Source: Thiomicrorhabdus sp. zzn3
Lineage (GTDB): Bacteria > Pseudomonadota > Gammaproteobacteria > Thiomicrospirales > Thiomicrospiraceae
Direction of reading: 5' to 3'
Assembly: GCF_029767755.1 (NCBI RefSeq)
Contig: NZ_JARUQS010000001.1
Span: 62,001-126,000 of the forward strand
Length of the DNA: 64,000 bases
Position 1 is the stretch's first letter. Every line of letters starts with the position of its first letter. The notes below the pieces were generated by a model, which was not told the origin of the DNA, made no database searches, and saw only the letters and a list, made by a program, of their open reading frames with translations. Of this stretch, positions 27,301 through 35,432 are shown piece after piece. Position numbers and translations under genes: made by a program.

Positions 27301-27388
27301 CTTGCTGACCCTGCTGTTTCTGCCGGCACTCTATGCGCTGTGGTTCCGCATCGGGCGGAGCGACAAAGCCAGCATCGCCAATCCTTAA
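24308..27388 (+). CDS. RND efflux pump inner-membrane protein
   Basis: 1026-aa proton-driven transporter with the 12-helix RND plan. TM1 starts near residue 16; TM4 carries the proton-relay pair Asp404-Asp405 in LGLLVDDAIIAIEMM; TM10-12 include LIGLAGILMRNTLILVGQI and FWGPLAFVLIGGVSVGTLLTLLFLPAL. It is closest to the HAE1-like group that exports hydrophobic compounds. Placement between arsR and ArsJ-type genes suggests metalloid or organoarsenical export, but the family alone does not show this. Ends 75 bp before a new promoter at 27463. Confidence 0.9.
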   Translation: MMQRFNLSEWAVRHRALTLYFILLSMLVGTVSFIQLGRAEDPSFTIKVLLVSAKWPGATPQQMQELVADPIERRLQEVEYFDRVETTSRPGQLTMLVQLLEHTPPDEVQNQFYEVRKRMLDLSAQLPKGVQGPIVKDDFSDVYFTLYALTRGSQDYAQWLSEAERTRDALLRVEGVQKVNLLGEQTQQIQIEFDDRKLNELGLARDQLLQTLEAYQQVVPSGFMETDGPRVYLRNPAERRSLEELKQLPIAANGQVFQLQDVATLKRGFAEPSEYLIRNQGEDALLLGVIMRKDVNGLALSDRLTQFQQAWSNELPADMTLQKVTNQGDAIALAVNTFQLKFLMAVLVVMAVSFVALGWRAGVVVALAIPLTLALTFLLMELTGRNLDRITLGALILALGLLVDDAIIAIEMMLVKMEEGLDRMKAAAYAWTVTASPMLFGTLVTVTGFVPIGFAASNVGEYAGNIFWILAFALTLSWIVAVVFTPYLGYKMLPQPKVLRSETHQGVPHNIFTRSLSGVVHGCVAHRKTVVAMTIGLFVLAVIGMVQKVEKQFFPSSDRPELMVDIYLPEGSSQKVTDQLTRQVEAYLKTQPEVKSLTAYVGQGAPRFFLALNPELPNAAFAKIIVVTQDAQARERLKARFQSHLDQGAFNAARVRVHALLYGPPVVWPVTFRVMGDDVAVLREWGEKVRQQMARNPHIDDAHLEWGARTPAIELKYDDARLARLGLTPLAVSQQLQAALQGETRAELREQTRRILLTEFSRLGREAQLDRLGELTVENAQGQKVPLEQVAQWKVVFEDPVLKRRNRTPYINVNAEVSGAQPPDVTNAIWKAMQPMLAQLPHGYRVEIGGSIEESGRAEASIQRLMPVMVLLMVTLIMLNMQSFSGTFMVLMTAPLGLIGAVAAMLLFSQPFGFVANLGLIGLAGILMRNTLILVGQINDNLRHGMDAETALIDATLRRARPVLLTALAAMLAFIPLTTNTFWGPLAFVLIGGVSVGTLLTLLFLPALYALWFRIGRSDKASIANP

Positions 27389-27462
27389 CGCATTTTGAAA
27401 AATTCGCATTGGAAAACTGAACAGGCCTGTTCGGTTTTCAGTGTTTTGTGGTGGGGTTTAAA

Positions 27463-27491
27463 TTGACTATATCTGTTTATGCAGATATAGT
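27463..27491 (+). promoter_or_regulatory. Promoter with embedded palindromic operator
   Basis: TTGACT (27463-27468) and TATAGT (27486-27491) are spaced by exactly 17 bp, a good sigma-70 promoter. A perfect 10-bp inverted repeat ACTATATCTG/CAGATATAGT (27466-27475, 27482-27491) fills the interval from the -35 to the -10 element. A repressor bound here would block polymerase; ArsR is the obvious candidate. It precedes the permease at 27516. A terminator reading of the same palindrome (T-rich after it) is possible but weaker. Confidence 0.7.
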
Positions 27492-27515
27492 GTTTTTGTT
27501 AAATGGCATAACTAA

Positions 27516-28496
27516 GTGAAGAGTGGTTCTGTGGGGTTTGATGTATTAGGCAATTGGATCGCGTTTACATTACTGGGGTTGGATGCAACCGGTCGATTGG
27601 GTGCCGCCGTGCAGTTTTTTGTCATGGATACCGCCAAGATTTTCTTTCTGTTGGCGGTGATTATCTATGTCATGGGGCTGCTGCGTGCGTTTGTTTCCAC
27701 CGAAAAGGTGCGGACTCTGGTGATGAACCGTCCGCTGTGGATGGGGCGTTCTCTGGCGATTACGCTGGGCTCGGTGACACCGTTCTGTTCCTGCTCGTCG
27801 GTGCCGCTGTTTATCGGCTTTGTCGAGGCGCGTATTCCGGTAAGCATTACCTTTGCCTTTCTGATTGCCAGTCCGATGATCAATGAGGTGGCGGTGGTGC
27901 TGTTGGTGACGCTGCTGGGTTGGGAAGTAGCCCTTTGGTATGTGTTGGCCGGGCTGGCAGTGGCCTATGTCGGTTCGGTGATCATCGGTTGGTTCAAGCC
28001 GGAACGCTGGGTGGAAAGTTACGTTTGGGACATCCAGAGCCGTCACCGTCAGGAAAGTCAGGCGCAATACGGTGGGCTGCAAGCGCGGCACGCCTTTGCC
28101 TGGAACGAGGTCAAGGTCATCGTCAAACGCATCTGGCATTGGGTGGTGATCGGTATCGCTGTGGGCGCGCTGTTTCACGGTTATGTGCCGGAGGCGTGGG
28201 TGAGTGAAACCTTGGCGGATGCCTCCAACTGGTGGAGTGTACCGGCAGCAGTGTTGTTGGGGGTGCCGTTGTACTCCAATGCCACCGGGGTGATTCCGGT
28301 CGTCGAGGCGATGCTGGGCAAAGGGGTGCCTTTGGGAACCAGTCTGGCGCTGATGATGAGCATTGCCGCCTTGTCGTTGCCGGAGTTGCTGATTTTAAGG
28401 AAGGTGATTCGCTGGCCGGCTTTGGCGCTGTTTGTTGCTGTATTGGCCGTTGCGTTTATGCTGGTTGGGTACGGGTTTAACTATTTTTATGGATAA
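27516..28496 (+). CDS. UPF0718/ArsP-like permease
   Basis: 326-aa membrane protein with eight to nine helices. The signature SVTPFCSCSSVPLFIGF holds the conserved cysteines of the family, followed by IASPMINEVAVVLLV and, in the second half, GVPLYSNATGVIPVVEAML. ArsP, a trivalent organoarsenical exporter, belongs to this family. No ATG is available; GTG 27516 is given, but GTG 27531 has the better ribosome site (GAAGAG seven bases upstream). It is followed by a thioredoxin-like gene, a common pairing, and sits under the operator at 27463. Confidence 0.82.
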   Translation: MKSGSVGFDVLGNWIAFTLLGLDATGRLGAAVQFFVMDTAKIFFLLAVIIYVMGLLRAFVSTEKVRTLVMNRPLWMGRSLAITLGSVTPFCSCSSVPLFIGFVEARIPVSITFAFLIASPMINEVAVVLLVTLLGWEVALWYVLAGLAVAYVGSVIIGWFKPERWVESYVWDIQSRHRQESQAQYGGLQARHAFAWNEVKVIVKRIWHWVVIGIAVGALFHGYVPEAWVSETLADASNWWSVPAAVLLGVPLYSNATGVIPVVEAMLGKGVPLGTSLALMMSIAALSLPELLILRKVIRWPALALFVAVLAVAFMLVGYGFNYFYG

Positions 28497-28546
28497 ATGT
28501 ATGAATCAAGGCCATTTCAAACAGGCCTGTTCAGTTTAGGAGAAAA

Positions 28547-29260
28547 ATGATGAATTCAATTAAGGGAAATCGCCCGTTGCGATTCTTTGCCATGATGATG
28601 ATTGTTCTGTTAATCGTGGCGCATTTTATGGGACAGGTCGATCTGACCGAGGTGTCGTTTTTATGGCTGATGATTGCGATGGCTCTGAATGCGATTCAGG
28701 CGTCGTTCAGCGGTTTCTGCCCGATGTTCAAAAACGCCCGCGGTGAATGCGTGGCGTGCGGCGTGGTGTGTGATCCGTCTCAGTCCAAAGCCGAGCCCAC
28801 TTCTTGCTGCGATTCGGACGCGTCGTCGTCTTGTTGTGGATCGAATGATGAAAGTAAAACCCAACAGGCCTGTTGTTCGCAAGAGACAAGCCCAAAGCAA
28901 TCTGGTTGCTGTGGAGGAGAAAAATCAACCTCAAGCTGCTGCGGCGAGGCGTCTGCAACAAACTGCTGTGGCGAATCCTCCGGCATTCAAGTCAAGGTGT
29001 TGGGAACGGGATGTGCCAATTGCAACAATACCGCCAAACTGATCGAGGAAGTCGGCGCACAGCTTGGCATTAATGTGCAGGTGGTTAAGGTTGAAGAGGT
29101 GGCGGAGATCGCGGCTTACGGCGTGATGTCGACGCCGGGCGTGGTGATTGATGAGCAGGTGGTGCATGCCGGTGGCGTGCCGAGCCGTTCGGATATTGAA
29201 GCTTGGCTTAAACAGGCTGGACAAGTTCAGCAAGCTTCATCATCTTGTCATGAAAAATAG
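28547..29260 (+). CDS. DUF2892-type membrane segment + CC-rich linker + TM0996-like thioredoxin domain
   Basis: 237 aa in three parts. Residues 1-80: two hydrophobic helices of the DUF2892/YgaP type with Cys58, Cys68, Cys71 and Cys75. Residues 85-142: a Ser/Cys-rich linker with six adjacent cysteine pairs at 87-88, 96-97, 109-110, 121-122, 131-132 and 140-141. Residues 147-225: a small thioredoxin-like domain (redox-active disulfide protein 2/TM0996 type) with GTGCANC (Cys156, Cys159). The paired cysteines could bind As(III) or another soft metal and pass it to or from the permease encoded 50 bp upstream. That role is inferred. AGGAG precedes the ATG. Confidence 0.8.
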   Translation: MMNSIKGNRPLRFFAMMMIVLLIVAHFMGQVDLTEVSFLWLMIAMALNAIQASFSGFCPMFKNARGECVACGVVCDPSQSKAEPTSCCDSDASSSCCGSNDESKTQQACCSQETSPKQSGCCGGEKSTSSCCGEASATNCCGESSGIQVKVLGTGCANCNNTAKLIEEVGAQLGINVQVVKVEEVAEIAAYGVMSTPGVVIDEQVVHAGGVPSRSDIEAWLKQAGQVQQASSSCHEK

Positions 29261-29298
29261 GTTAAATGGACTCGGGTAATGATTAAGAGGAACTTGCC

Positions 29299-30318
29299 AT
29301 GACGGTGAAAGTGGCGATCAACGGATTTGGGCGCATGGGGCGTCTGGCCCTGCGTGTGGCCTATGACTGGCCGGAAGTGGAGTTTGTTCACATCAATGAG
29401 ACCGCGACCGATGCCTACGGTTCGGCGCATCTTCTGAACTTCGATTCGGCACACGGCCGCTGGCAGCATGAAGCGCGTGAGGACGCCGATCAGATTGTGA
29501 TTGGCGAGCACGCCATCAGCTATTCGCAGAACGCGGACATTGCCGCCACCGATTGGGCGGCGCTGGAGGTGGATGTGGTGCTGGAATGTACCGGTAAGTT
29601 CCGCACTCGTGGCAGTCTGCAGCCTTATCTGGATCAGGGCGTGAAGCAGGTGATCGTCGCCGCGCCGATGAAAGAAGGCATTAAGAACATCGTCATGGGC
29701 ATCAATGACGATATTTTTATAGCCGGTGAAGACCGGATTATTACTTCGGCGTCCTGCACCACCAATTGCATTGCGCCGGTGATTAAGGTGTTGCATGAAC
29801 AGATCGGTATCAAGCACGGCATGATCACCACCATGCACGACCGCACCAATACCCAGAAGGTCGTCGATCACGGCCATAAGGACCTGCGCCGAGCGCGCGC
29901 CGGGTTTGAATCGTTGATTCCGACCACGACCGGTTCGGCGCAGGCGATCGGCACCATTTTTCCAGAGCTCAACGGCCGGCTGAACGGTTTGGCGGTGCGC
30001 GTGCCGTTGATGAACGCCTCCTTGACCGATCTGGTGCTGGAGATGCAGCGCGACACCACGGTGGAAGAGGTTAACGGCCTGTTCAAAACCGCATCGGAAA
30101 CCTATCTGAAAGACATTTTGGGCTACGAAGAGCGTCCGCTGGTGTCGGTGGATTACGAGGGCGAGTTGTGCTCGTCGGTGATCGATGCGCCCTCGACCAT
30201 GGTGGTGGACGGCACTCAACTGAAAGTGCTGGCCTGGTACGATAACGAAATCGGCTATGTGGCGAGAATGATGGAGCTGGCGGTGAAAACCGCCAGGTTG
30301 AATGCCGGTCAAGAGTGA
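29299..30318 (+). CDS. ArsJ-associated glyceraldehyde-3-phosphate dehydrogenase
   Basis: 339-aa GAPDH. NAD-binding start [15 protein letters not shown]; catalytic Cys153 in SASCTTNC; C-terminal [18 protein letters not shown]. The sequence, and its position directly before arsJ, mark it as the arsenate-resistance type: it forms 1-arseno-3-phosphoglycerate from glyceraldehyde-3-phosphate and arsenate, which ArsJ then exports. It could also serve glycolysis or the Calvin cycle. The AGAGGA site precedes the ATG, and a hairpin terminator built of repeat copies follows. Confidence 0.9.
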   Translation: MTVKVAINGFGRMGRLALRVAYDWPEVEFVHINETATDAYGSAHLLNFDSAHGRWQHEAREDADQIVIGEHAISYSQNADIAATDWAALEVDVVLECTGKFRTRGSLQPYLDQGVKQVIVAAPMKEGIKNIVMGINDDIFIAGEDRIITSASCTTNCIAPVIKVLHEQIGIKHGMITTMHDRTNTQKVVDHGHKDLRRARAGFESLIPTTTGSAQAIGTIFPELNGRLNGLAVRVPLMNASLTDLVLEMQRDTTVEEVNGLFKTASETYLKDILGYEERPLVSVDYEGELCSSVIDAPSTMVVDGTQLKVLAWYDNEIGYVARMMELAVKTARLNAGQE

Positions 30319-30333
30319 TTTTCATCCGTTTTC

Positions 30334-30367
30334 AACAGGCCTGGTTTGACCAGGCCTGTTCAATTTT
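30334..30367 (+). terminator. Terminator built from two inverted AACAGGCCTG copies
   Basis: AACAGGCCTGGT (30334-30345) and ACCAGGCCTGTT (30349-30360) form a perfect 12-bp stem with a 3-base loop, followed by a short TTTT. It stands between the GAPDH gene and arsJ, 23 bp before the arsJ start, so it may reduce rather than stop read-through. Confidence 0.7.
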
Positions 30368-30389
30368 ACAAGGTTGAACGAGGTTTTAG

Positions 30390-31595
30390 ATGAGTACGCT
30401 GCAAGCCAACGCCCTACAGCAATATGCGATTGTCACCGCCAATTATTGGGCGTTTACCCTGACCGACGGTGCTTTGCGCATGTTGGTGCTGCTGTTCTTC
30501 TATCAACAGGGCTATTCGCCGTTTGAACTGGCGTTGCTGTTTGTGCTCTATGAGTTTTTCGGTATTGTCACCAATTTGGTCGGCGGCTGGATCGGCGCGC
30601 GCATGGGGCTCAAGCTCACCATGGATGTGGGCTTGGCGTTGCAGGTCGGCGCATTGTTGATGCTGACGCTCAATCCTGAGTGGCTCACGGTGCTGTATGT
30701 GATGGTAGCGCAGGCGGTTTCCGGTATTGCCAAAGACTTGAACAAGATGAGCGCCAAAAGCAGTATCAAGAGCCTGGCGAGCGAAGCCAGCGGCGCGCTG
30801 TATCGTTGGGTGGCGTTGCTGACGGGTTCAAAAAACGCCCTGAAAGGGGTCGGTTTTTTCCTAGGCGGCTTTTTGCTGACCGCGGTCGGTTTTGAAAATG
30901 CGCTGTATATTCTAGCAGGCCTGTTGGGTTTGGCGCTGCTGGTCTCCTTGCTGTTCTTGGACAACCGGTTGGGCAAAGCCAAAAACAAACCGAAATTCAG
31001 CGAATTGTTTTCCAAGAGCCCGGCGGTGAACCGGCTGTCGGCGGCGCGCTTTTTTCTGTTCGGCGCGCGCGACATCTGGTTTGTGGTGGCGCTGCCGGTG
31101 TATTTGGCGAGTGTGCTGGAATGGAGCCATGCCGAGATCGGCGCCTATCTGGCGTTGTGGATCATAGGTTACGGGTTTATCCAGGCGAGCGCGCCGAAAC
31201 TGACCGGGATAAAAGGCTCAAGTACACGGCATCGCCCCACGGCGCGTACCGCGATGAAACTGGCTTTTGCGCTGGCTGCGATTCCTCTGGTGATGGGGTT
31301 GCTGCTCGGCTTTGATCCCAAGTGGATTCTGCTGATTGGGCTGATGGTATTTGCCGTGGCGTTTGCTCTGAACTCGGCGGTGCACTCGTATCTGATTGTC
31401 TCGTTTGCCGATGCCGACGGCACCTCCAAAGACGTTGGTTTTTACTATATGGCCAATGCGGGCGGGCGCTTGGCTGGCACTTTGCTCTCCGGCTATGTCT
31501 ATCAGGTGGGCGGCATGGAGGCCTGTCTGTTTTTGGCCGCGGCGTTTGTGGTGATTGCCGGCGCAGTGGCAGGCCGCATCGCTGAACCGGCTTAA
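30390..31595 (+). CDS. arsJ: Organoarsenical effluxer ArsJ (MFS)
   Basis: 401-aa major facilitator with about 11-12 helices. The start QYAIVTANYWAFTLTDGALRMLVLLFFYQQGYSPFELALLF, and then GIAKDLNKMSAKSSIK and SGALYRWVALLTGSKNALKG, are characteristic of ArsJ. It exports 1-arseno-3-phosphoglycerate made by the GAPDH encoded just upstream, giving arsenate resistance without reduction. Neither an arsenate reductase (ArsC) nor ArsB/Acr3 is in the window. It converges with the transporter gene ending at 31605, nine bp away. Confidence 0.92.
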   Translation: MSTLQANALQQYAIVTANYWAFTLTDGALRMLVLLFFYQQGYSPFELALLFVLYEFFGIVTNLVGGWIGARMGLKLTMDVGLALQVGALLMLTLNPEWLTVLYVMVAQAVSGIAKDLNKMSAKSSIKSLASEASGALYRWVALLTGSKNALKGVGFFLGGFLLTAVGFENALYILAGLLGLALLVSLLFLDNRLGKAKNKPKFSELFSKSPAVNRLSAARFFLFGARDIWFVVALPVYLASVLEWSHAEIGAYLALWIIGYGFIQASAPKLTGIKGSSTRHRPTARTAMKLAFALAAIPLVMGLLLGFDPKWILLIGLMVFAVAFALNSAVHSYLIVSFADADGTSKDVGFYYMANAGGRLAGTLLSGYVYQVGGMEACLFLAAAFVVIAGAVAGRIAEPA

Positions 31596-31604
31596 TCTTT
31601 CTTT

Positions 31605-32738
31605 TTAGGCGACATAGCGGCGCAGATAGACGCCGATCCCATTCCCCAGCAAGGCAAACACAAACCACACCCAGCCGTGCAGGCTGCCCGAGGCGATGCC
31701 GCTGAAAAATGCGCCGATATTGCAGCCTGACGCCATGACGGCACCGAATCCCATAATGGTGCCGCCGATAACACTGCCCATTACCCCTTTCAAATTCACC
31801 GGAACTTTGCTTCTGGGTTTGAATAGAGAGACGGCAAAGGCGCCAGCAATCACGCCCATCGTAGTTAAGCTCACTGTATTTTCAAAAGGTCCCAACGCCA
31901 GATGGGTGCTGTTCTCCATCGCATAATCCCAGAATCCCCAGTCGATTGGCAGATGTAGAGCGTCGATTAAGCGGGTTCCCCAGTAAGGGAAAATCGAGCT
32001 GATCGACCAAGGTGAGCCGGAAATCCAGAGGAGTAGCGTATTAAAGGTCGCCAGGCCGAAAGCGGCCAATAGAAAAGGGTGCCATCTGCGCTGTGGGTGA
32101 ATGAGCGGTTTCACTGTCGTATGGCGTTTGCGTTCAATCTTGTTTAACCATTGGTACAACAGAAACAGTATCGATAGTTGAATAACCACGCCCATGACCC
32201 AGCCAAACTGGTTTTGAAAAGCAAACGGTTCCAGTTCGGGCAGGTGTTGCCAACCGCTGTAGGTGTAAGCGGCGACGCTGCCGCCGATCACCATAAAAAA
32301 CAGCGTGGTAAACGAAAGCGGCTGCAGTTGGCCAACGCGGTTCAAGGTGCCGGAAGTACAGCCACAGCCGATCTGCATGCCGATGCCGAACAGAAAGGCA
32401 CCGATTGGAATTGCGAGGCTTAAGGTGCGGATAAAACCGGTTGGCTGAGTGCTGATGGCCTCACTGAAAGCGAGCAGTGGCGCAAACAGAATAATCGCCA
32501 GTGCCAGCATCCAGATAATCGCACGCATGCCTGCCGTTTTACGATCTGTGAGCAGGCTGCGAAAGCTGCTGCTGAAACCAAATTGGAAATAGTTGAGGGT
32601 CGCACCTAATAGGCCTCCCAGGGTAATGAGAGTGGCTATCACCAGTGTCTGCTCTTTGAGCAGGTTGTTTGCAGCGATTAGAGTTGCAAACAGTAGGCTG
32701 GTGGAGATGAGGAAGATAGAGGGTTTTGAAGTCGGCAT
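31605..32738 (-). CDS. YeeE/YedE-family thiosulfate-type transporter
   Basis: 377 aa with about nine to ten membrane helices. The family cysteine motifs are present: GMQIGCGCTSGTLNRVG (residues ~121-137) and VMASGCNIGAFFSGIASGS near the C terminus. TsuA, a thiosulfate-uptake protein, is the characterised member and uses such cysteines to pass thiosulfate. The usual TusA-like partner (YeeD) is not adjacent. Thiosulfate uptake would suit a sulfur oxidiser. Selenium-related members also exist in the family, so the substrate is inferred. Confidence 0.85.
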   Translation of the reverse strand: MPTSKPSIFLISTSLLFATLIAANNLLKEQTLVIATLITLGGLLGATLNYFQFGFSSSFRSLLTDRKTAGMRAIIWMLALAIILFAPLLAFSEAISTQPTGFIRTLSLAIPIGAFLFGIGMQIGCGCTSGTLNRVGQLQPLSFTTLFFMVIGGSVAAYTYSGWQHLPELEPFAFQNQFGWVMGVVIQLSILFLLYQWLNKIERKRHTTVKPLIHPQRRWHPFLLAAFGLATFNTLLLWISGSPWSISSIFPYWGTRLIDALHLPIDWGFWDYAMENSTHLALGPFENTVSLTTMGVIAGAFAVSLFKPRSKVPVNLKGVMGSVIGGTIMGFGAVMASGCNIGAFFSGIASGSLHGWVWFVFALLGNGIGVYLRRYVA

Positions 32739-33045
32739 ATCAATCGCATTCGTGTTTTGATTTCGCCTTATTTTAATAAATTGTATTTATTAAAAATAAT
32801 AAAATAATCTTATCTATATATTGGGCTTTGCCAAGGAATCTGCTAAAGATAAATTTATGAAAAATAATAGAAAAAACTAATCCATAGCAAAGTTATCTGA
32901 AATCAAGTTTATATACGTAATTCACCCCAATGGGTGATGGTTGATGCGGTTTGATTGATTATACTGACAGATAACGTTTGGATTAGAAAGGGCGGTTGAA
33001 GTTCTTTCTATTTTTGTATGAAAGGGTTTTAACCGGAGGTAAGAA
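32739..33045. other. AT-rich intergenic region before the JDVT-type protein gene
   Basis: 307 bp between divergent genes, strongly A/T-rich over 32760-32900. It contains a small perfect hairpin TCACCC/GGGTGA (32922-32937, loop CAAT), a TATACT at 32960 that could be a -10 element, and a very strong ribosome site GGAGGT just before the ATG at 33046. I see no protein-coding or RNA gene here. Confidence 0.5.
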
Positions 33046-35316
33046 ATGGCTTTTCAAAAGAAAACGTTAATTTTGGCGATGGCGGCGACTTTTGTTGCCC
33101 CTCTAGCGCAAGCGGCTGATGAAACGCAGACGCAGGAACAGGCGGCAACTCAGCTGCAGTTTTCTAATCAACTTAATTTGTCAGGGGCCGCGACTCCTGA
33201 TGTTGGTGATGATGCCTTTAAAACCAAGCTGGTACGTTTAGGAAACGGTGTCTTGATAACGGTATTCGGGGATTCAGTCGATTCGACCAAGTTGGTGTAT
33301 GACGTCAAGGGAGATGTAGATCGTCCGGCCCGTGATATTTTCATTCGTACCTGTGCCAGTTCGGCCGCAGATTGTAGTCTTGAAGAAAGCTGGAGTGAAC
33401 CTGAAAACGTATCAGGAACGGCATTATTAAGCAGTATGAATGCCGATTGGGATGGCCCGGAAACCGATGGTGCGACCCGCAAGCCTTATTACGGAGATTC
33501 GGATAAGCCTAACATTTCCAATGGCGGCTCCAATATTATGGTCACGTGGACGGATAAATATTGTGATGCGCTGGCTGAAGGTTCAACTGCAGCCATCGAT
33601 ACGGATCCAACGGGAACGTCCCAGCGCTCAGTCGCCTATTTGACCCGTGATAATCGTGAAGTGCCATTTAGCTGTGCGATGGCACGTTATGCGACTGTCG
33701 CCGCAGACGGTTCTTTGACATGGGGGACAGCTACACCGGTTCAGTTGAGTACGGGTGCTCGTGATGCGAAGCAGGATGTCAGCAAGGTCAATTCTTTGGG
33801 TAAAGCGGTGGTGACTTGGCAAGAGGATCCATTGGGACTGCAACTCGGTTCCGCAGATGGCCCCGGTGACGGTGCTTCAGGTGCGACCGCATCGCATGGT
33901 ACGGATATTTGGTATACCACAACCACAAACACGGTTACTAAAACCGATCCTGATACAGGAAAAGCGATCGCGGGTAAAACCGCGGCCTTTACCAATGTCG
34001 CGCGTTTAACGGATAACGCGACTTCGACAGCGTCAGGGAACCATAATGTGATTAGAAATGCTGCCGGTGTGGAAGTGGCGGATGATGCGATTGAAGGGGG
34101 GCAAGCTTCTGCAACACGCGCCAATACGGCGCTGGTGGGGTCTACCGTTGTTGTCGCTTATGAAGAGACCAAAGGGTCGGAAGGTTTGGCGATCGGTAAG
34201 TTTGTTCGCTATCACACTTATTCATACAACACGGATCCTCAAACCCAGTCGGCAGATGCTGCATTTGATAAAGCCGGGTGCATTATTTCCAATCCATTGG
34301 AAAATGCGCGTCGCGTGCGTTTTGTAGCGCAAACGGATGACATGATGGCTCAAGTCAACGCTGTTCAAGGAGATGTCGATTCTGGGCTGCGTATGGGGAT
34401 TTTCTGGAAAGAAGGTCAGTATGACCAAGGCGGGCCGTCAGATATTATGGCGCGTGTCGCCATTGGCGGTGTAGACGCTACCGATATGGTGCCAGCGGTT
34501 GATGCAAACTGCGCAACTTCAGATTACCTGACTGCAGAAGATTTGAGCAATACGCCAGCGTATAACTTGAGTAGTAACACCAAAGCCGGTACCAACAACC
34601 TGACGGATACCACGGAAACCAATAACATCGAAAATGCCCTGGCGCATCGCGGTGCGATTGTTGGGAACGATCTCTATGTGGGTTACAGCTACACTACGGA
34701 TTGGGCACTGGCTACCTACACGAATTTGGTGAACTACGACTTCTGGCTGCGTCGTTATGACGGTACTACGGGAGAGTGGACAGCGCCTAAAAATCTGTCG
34801 AATCTGCCGACGACGGATATCAATGTCCGTGAACCGCGTTTTGTGAAAACACCATACTCTGCAACAGCCGAGGATGCTTATAACCCGAGTGCGTTCGTCA
34901 TTGCTTGGGGGACGCAAACCAACGTGGCTTCCCATATCGAAGATGCGGAAGATTTGGATATTTACTATACGCGTAGCTTCGACAAAGGGGTGACGATGGA
35001 ACCGGTCGTGCGTGTCGATAATCCAAATGGTAATGCTCGCTATGAATCGCAGTTGCGTCCAACTCCGAATGGGGAGACCGTGTATGCGGTTTGGAATGAG
35101 ACGGATGGTACAAACACGGAAGCGGCCTTTTCTGTCGCGACGACAACCGATGCTGTTGATGGATATGATCCGTATGATGACGGTTCTTCCGGTTCATCCG
35201 GTTCTGGTGGAGGATGTACCCTGTCCGACAACGCCAAGTTTGATCCGGTATTGCCTGCGATCCTAGCTTCCGCGCTGGCTTTCTTGGGCTTCCGTCGCTA
35301 TCGAAACCAGGCGTAA
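33046..35316 (+). CDS. Large exported protein with JDVT-CTERM-like sorting tail
   Basis: 756 aa. A signal peptide (residues 1-23, ending AQA) is followed by a ~690-residue acidic, Thr/Asp/Asn-rich region of beta-type character that resembles choice-of-anchor O proteins, with scattered cysteines (TCASSAADCSLEE). The C terminus has a Gly/Ser spacer, GGGCTLSDNAKFDP, a hydrophobic stretch LPAILASALAFLGF, and a basic end RRYRNQA. That is the tripartite pattern of JDVT-CTERM. Such tails are thought to be recognised by a dedicated CPBP-type protease, and one is encoded immediately downstream. Probably surface or outer-membrane exposed after processing; function unknown. A strong terminator follows. 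Confidence 0.82.
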   Translation: MAFQKKTLILAMAATFVAPLAQAADETQTQEQAATQLQFSNQLNLSGAATPDVGDDAFKTKLVRLGNGVLITVFGDSVDSTKLVYDVKGDVDRPARDIFIRTCASSAADCSLEESWSEPENVSGTALLSSMNADWDGPETDGATRKPYYGDSDKPNISNGGSNIMVTWTDKYCDALAEGSTAAIDTDPTGTSQRSVAYLTRDNREVPFSCAMARYATVAADGSLTWGTATPVQLSTGARDAKQDVSKVNSLGKAVVTWQEDPLGLQLGSADGPGDGASGATASHGTDIWYTTTTNTVTKTDPDTGKAIAGKTAAFTNVARLTDNATSTASGNHNVIRNAAGVEVADDAIEGGQASATRANTALVGSTVVVAYEETKGSEGLAIGKFVRYHTYSYNTDPQTQSADAAFDKAGCIISNPLENARRVRFVAQTDDMMAQVNAVQGDVDSGLRMGIFWKEGQYDQGGPSDIMARVAIGGVDATDMVPAVDANCATSDYLTAEDLSNTPAYNLSSNTKAGTNNLTDTTETNNIENALAHRGAIVGNDLYVGYSYTTDWALATYTNLVNYDFWLRRYDGTTGEWTAPKNLSNLPTTDINVREPRFVKTPYSATAEDAYNPSAFVIAWGTQTNVASHIEDAEDLDIYYTRSFDKGVTMEPVVRVDNPNGNARYESQLRPTPNGETVYAVWNETDGTNTEAAFSVATTTDAVDGYDPYDDGSSGSSGSGGGCTLSDNAKFDPVLPAILASALAFLGFRRYRNQA

Positions 35317-35349
35317 TCGCGCAATAACGTTTAAGTAAACGTTTTAGAG

Positions 35350-35385
35350 AAGGCGCCATTTGAGGATTCAAATGGCGCCTTTTTT
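35350..35385 (+). terminator. Strong rho-independent terminator
   Basis: AAGGCGCCATTTGA and TCAAATGGCGCCTT make a perfect 14-bp stem with a four-base loop, followed by a run of T. A smaller palindrome AACGTTTA/TAAACGTT (35326-35343) lies just before it. It ends the transcript of the exported protein. Confidence 0.92.
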
Positions 35386-35432
35386 ATTGTGCGGCTTATA
35401 ATGTCTTCTTAGATGATAGGTTGAGAAAAAGT

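Noticed and set aside
27416-27440. Repeat copy at 27422 with GTTC and CAG flanks read as an RND operon terminator
   Set aside because: Only the short self-palindrome GAACAGGCCTGTTC forms, without loop room or T run, so it is listed as a repeat copy only.
29248-30312. 354-codon open frame opposite the GAPDH gene
   Set aside because: It is an antisense shadow of a high-GC gene; the composition (His, Gln, Arg-rich) is typical of such frames, and the plus-strand GAPDH is unambiguous.
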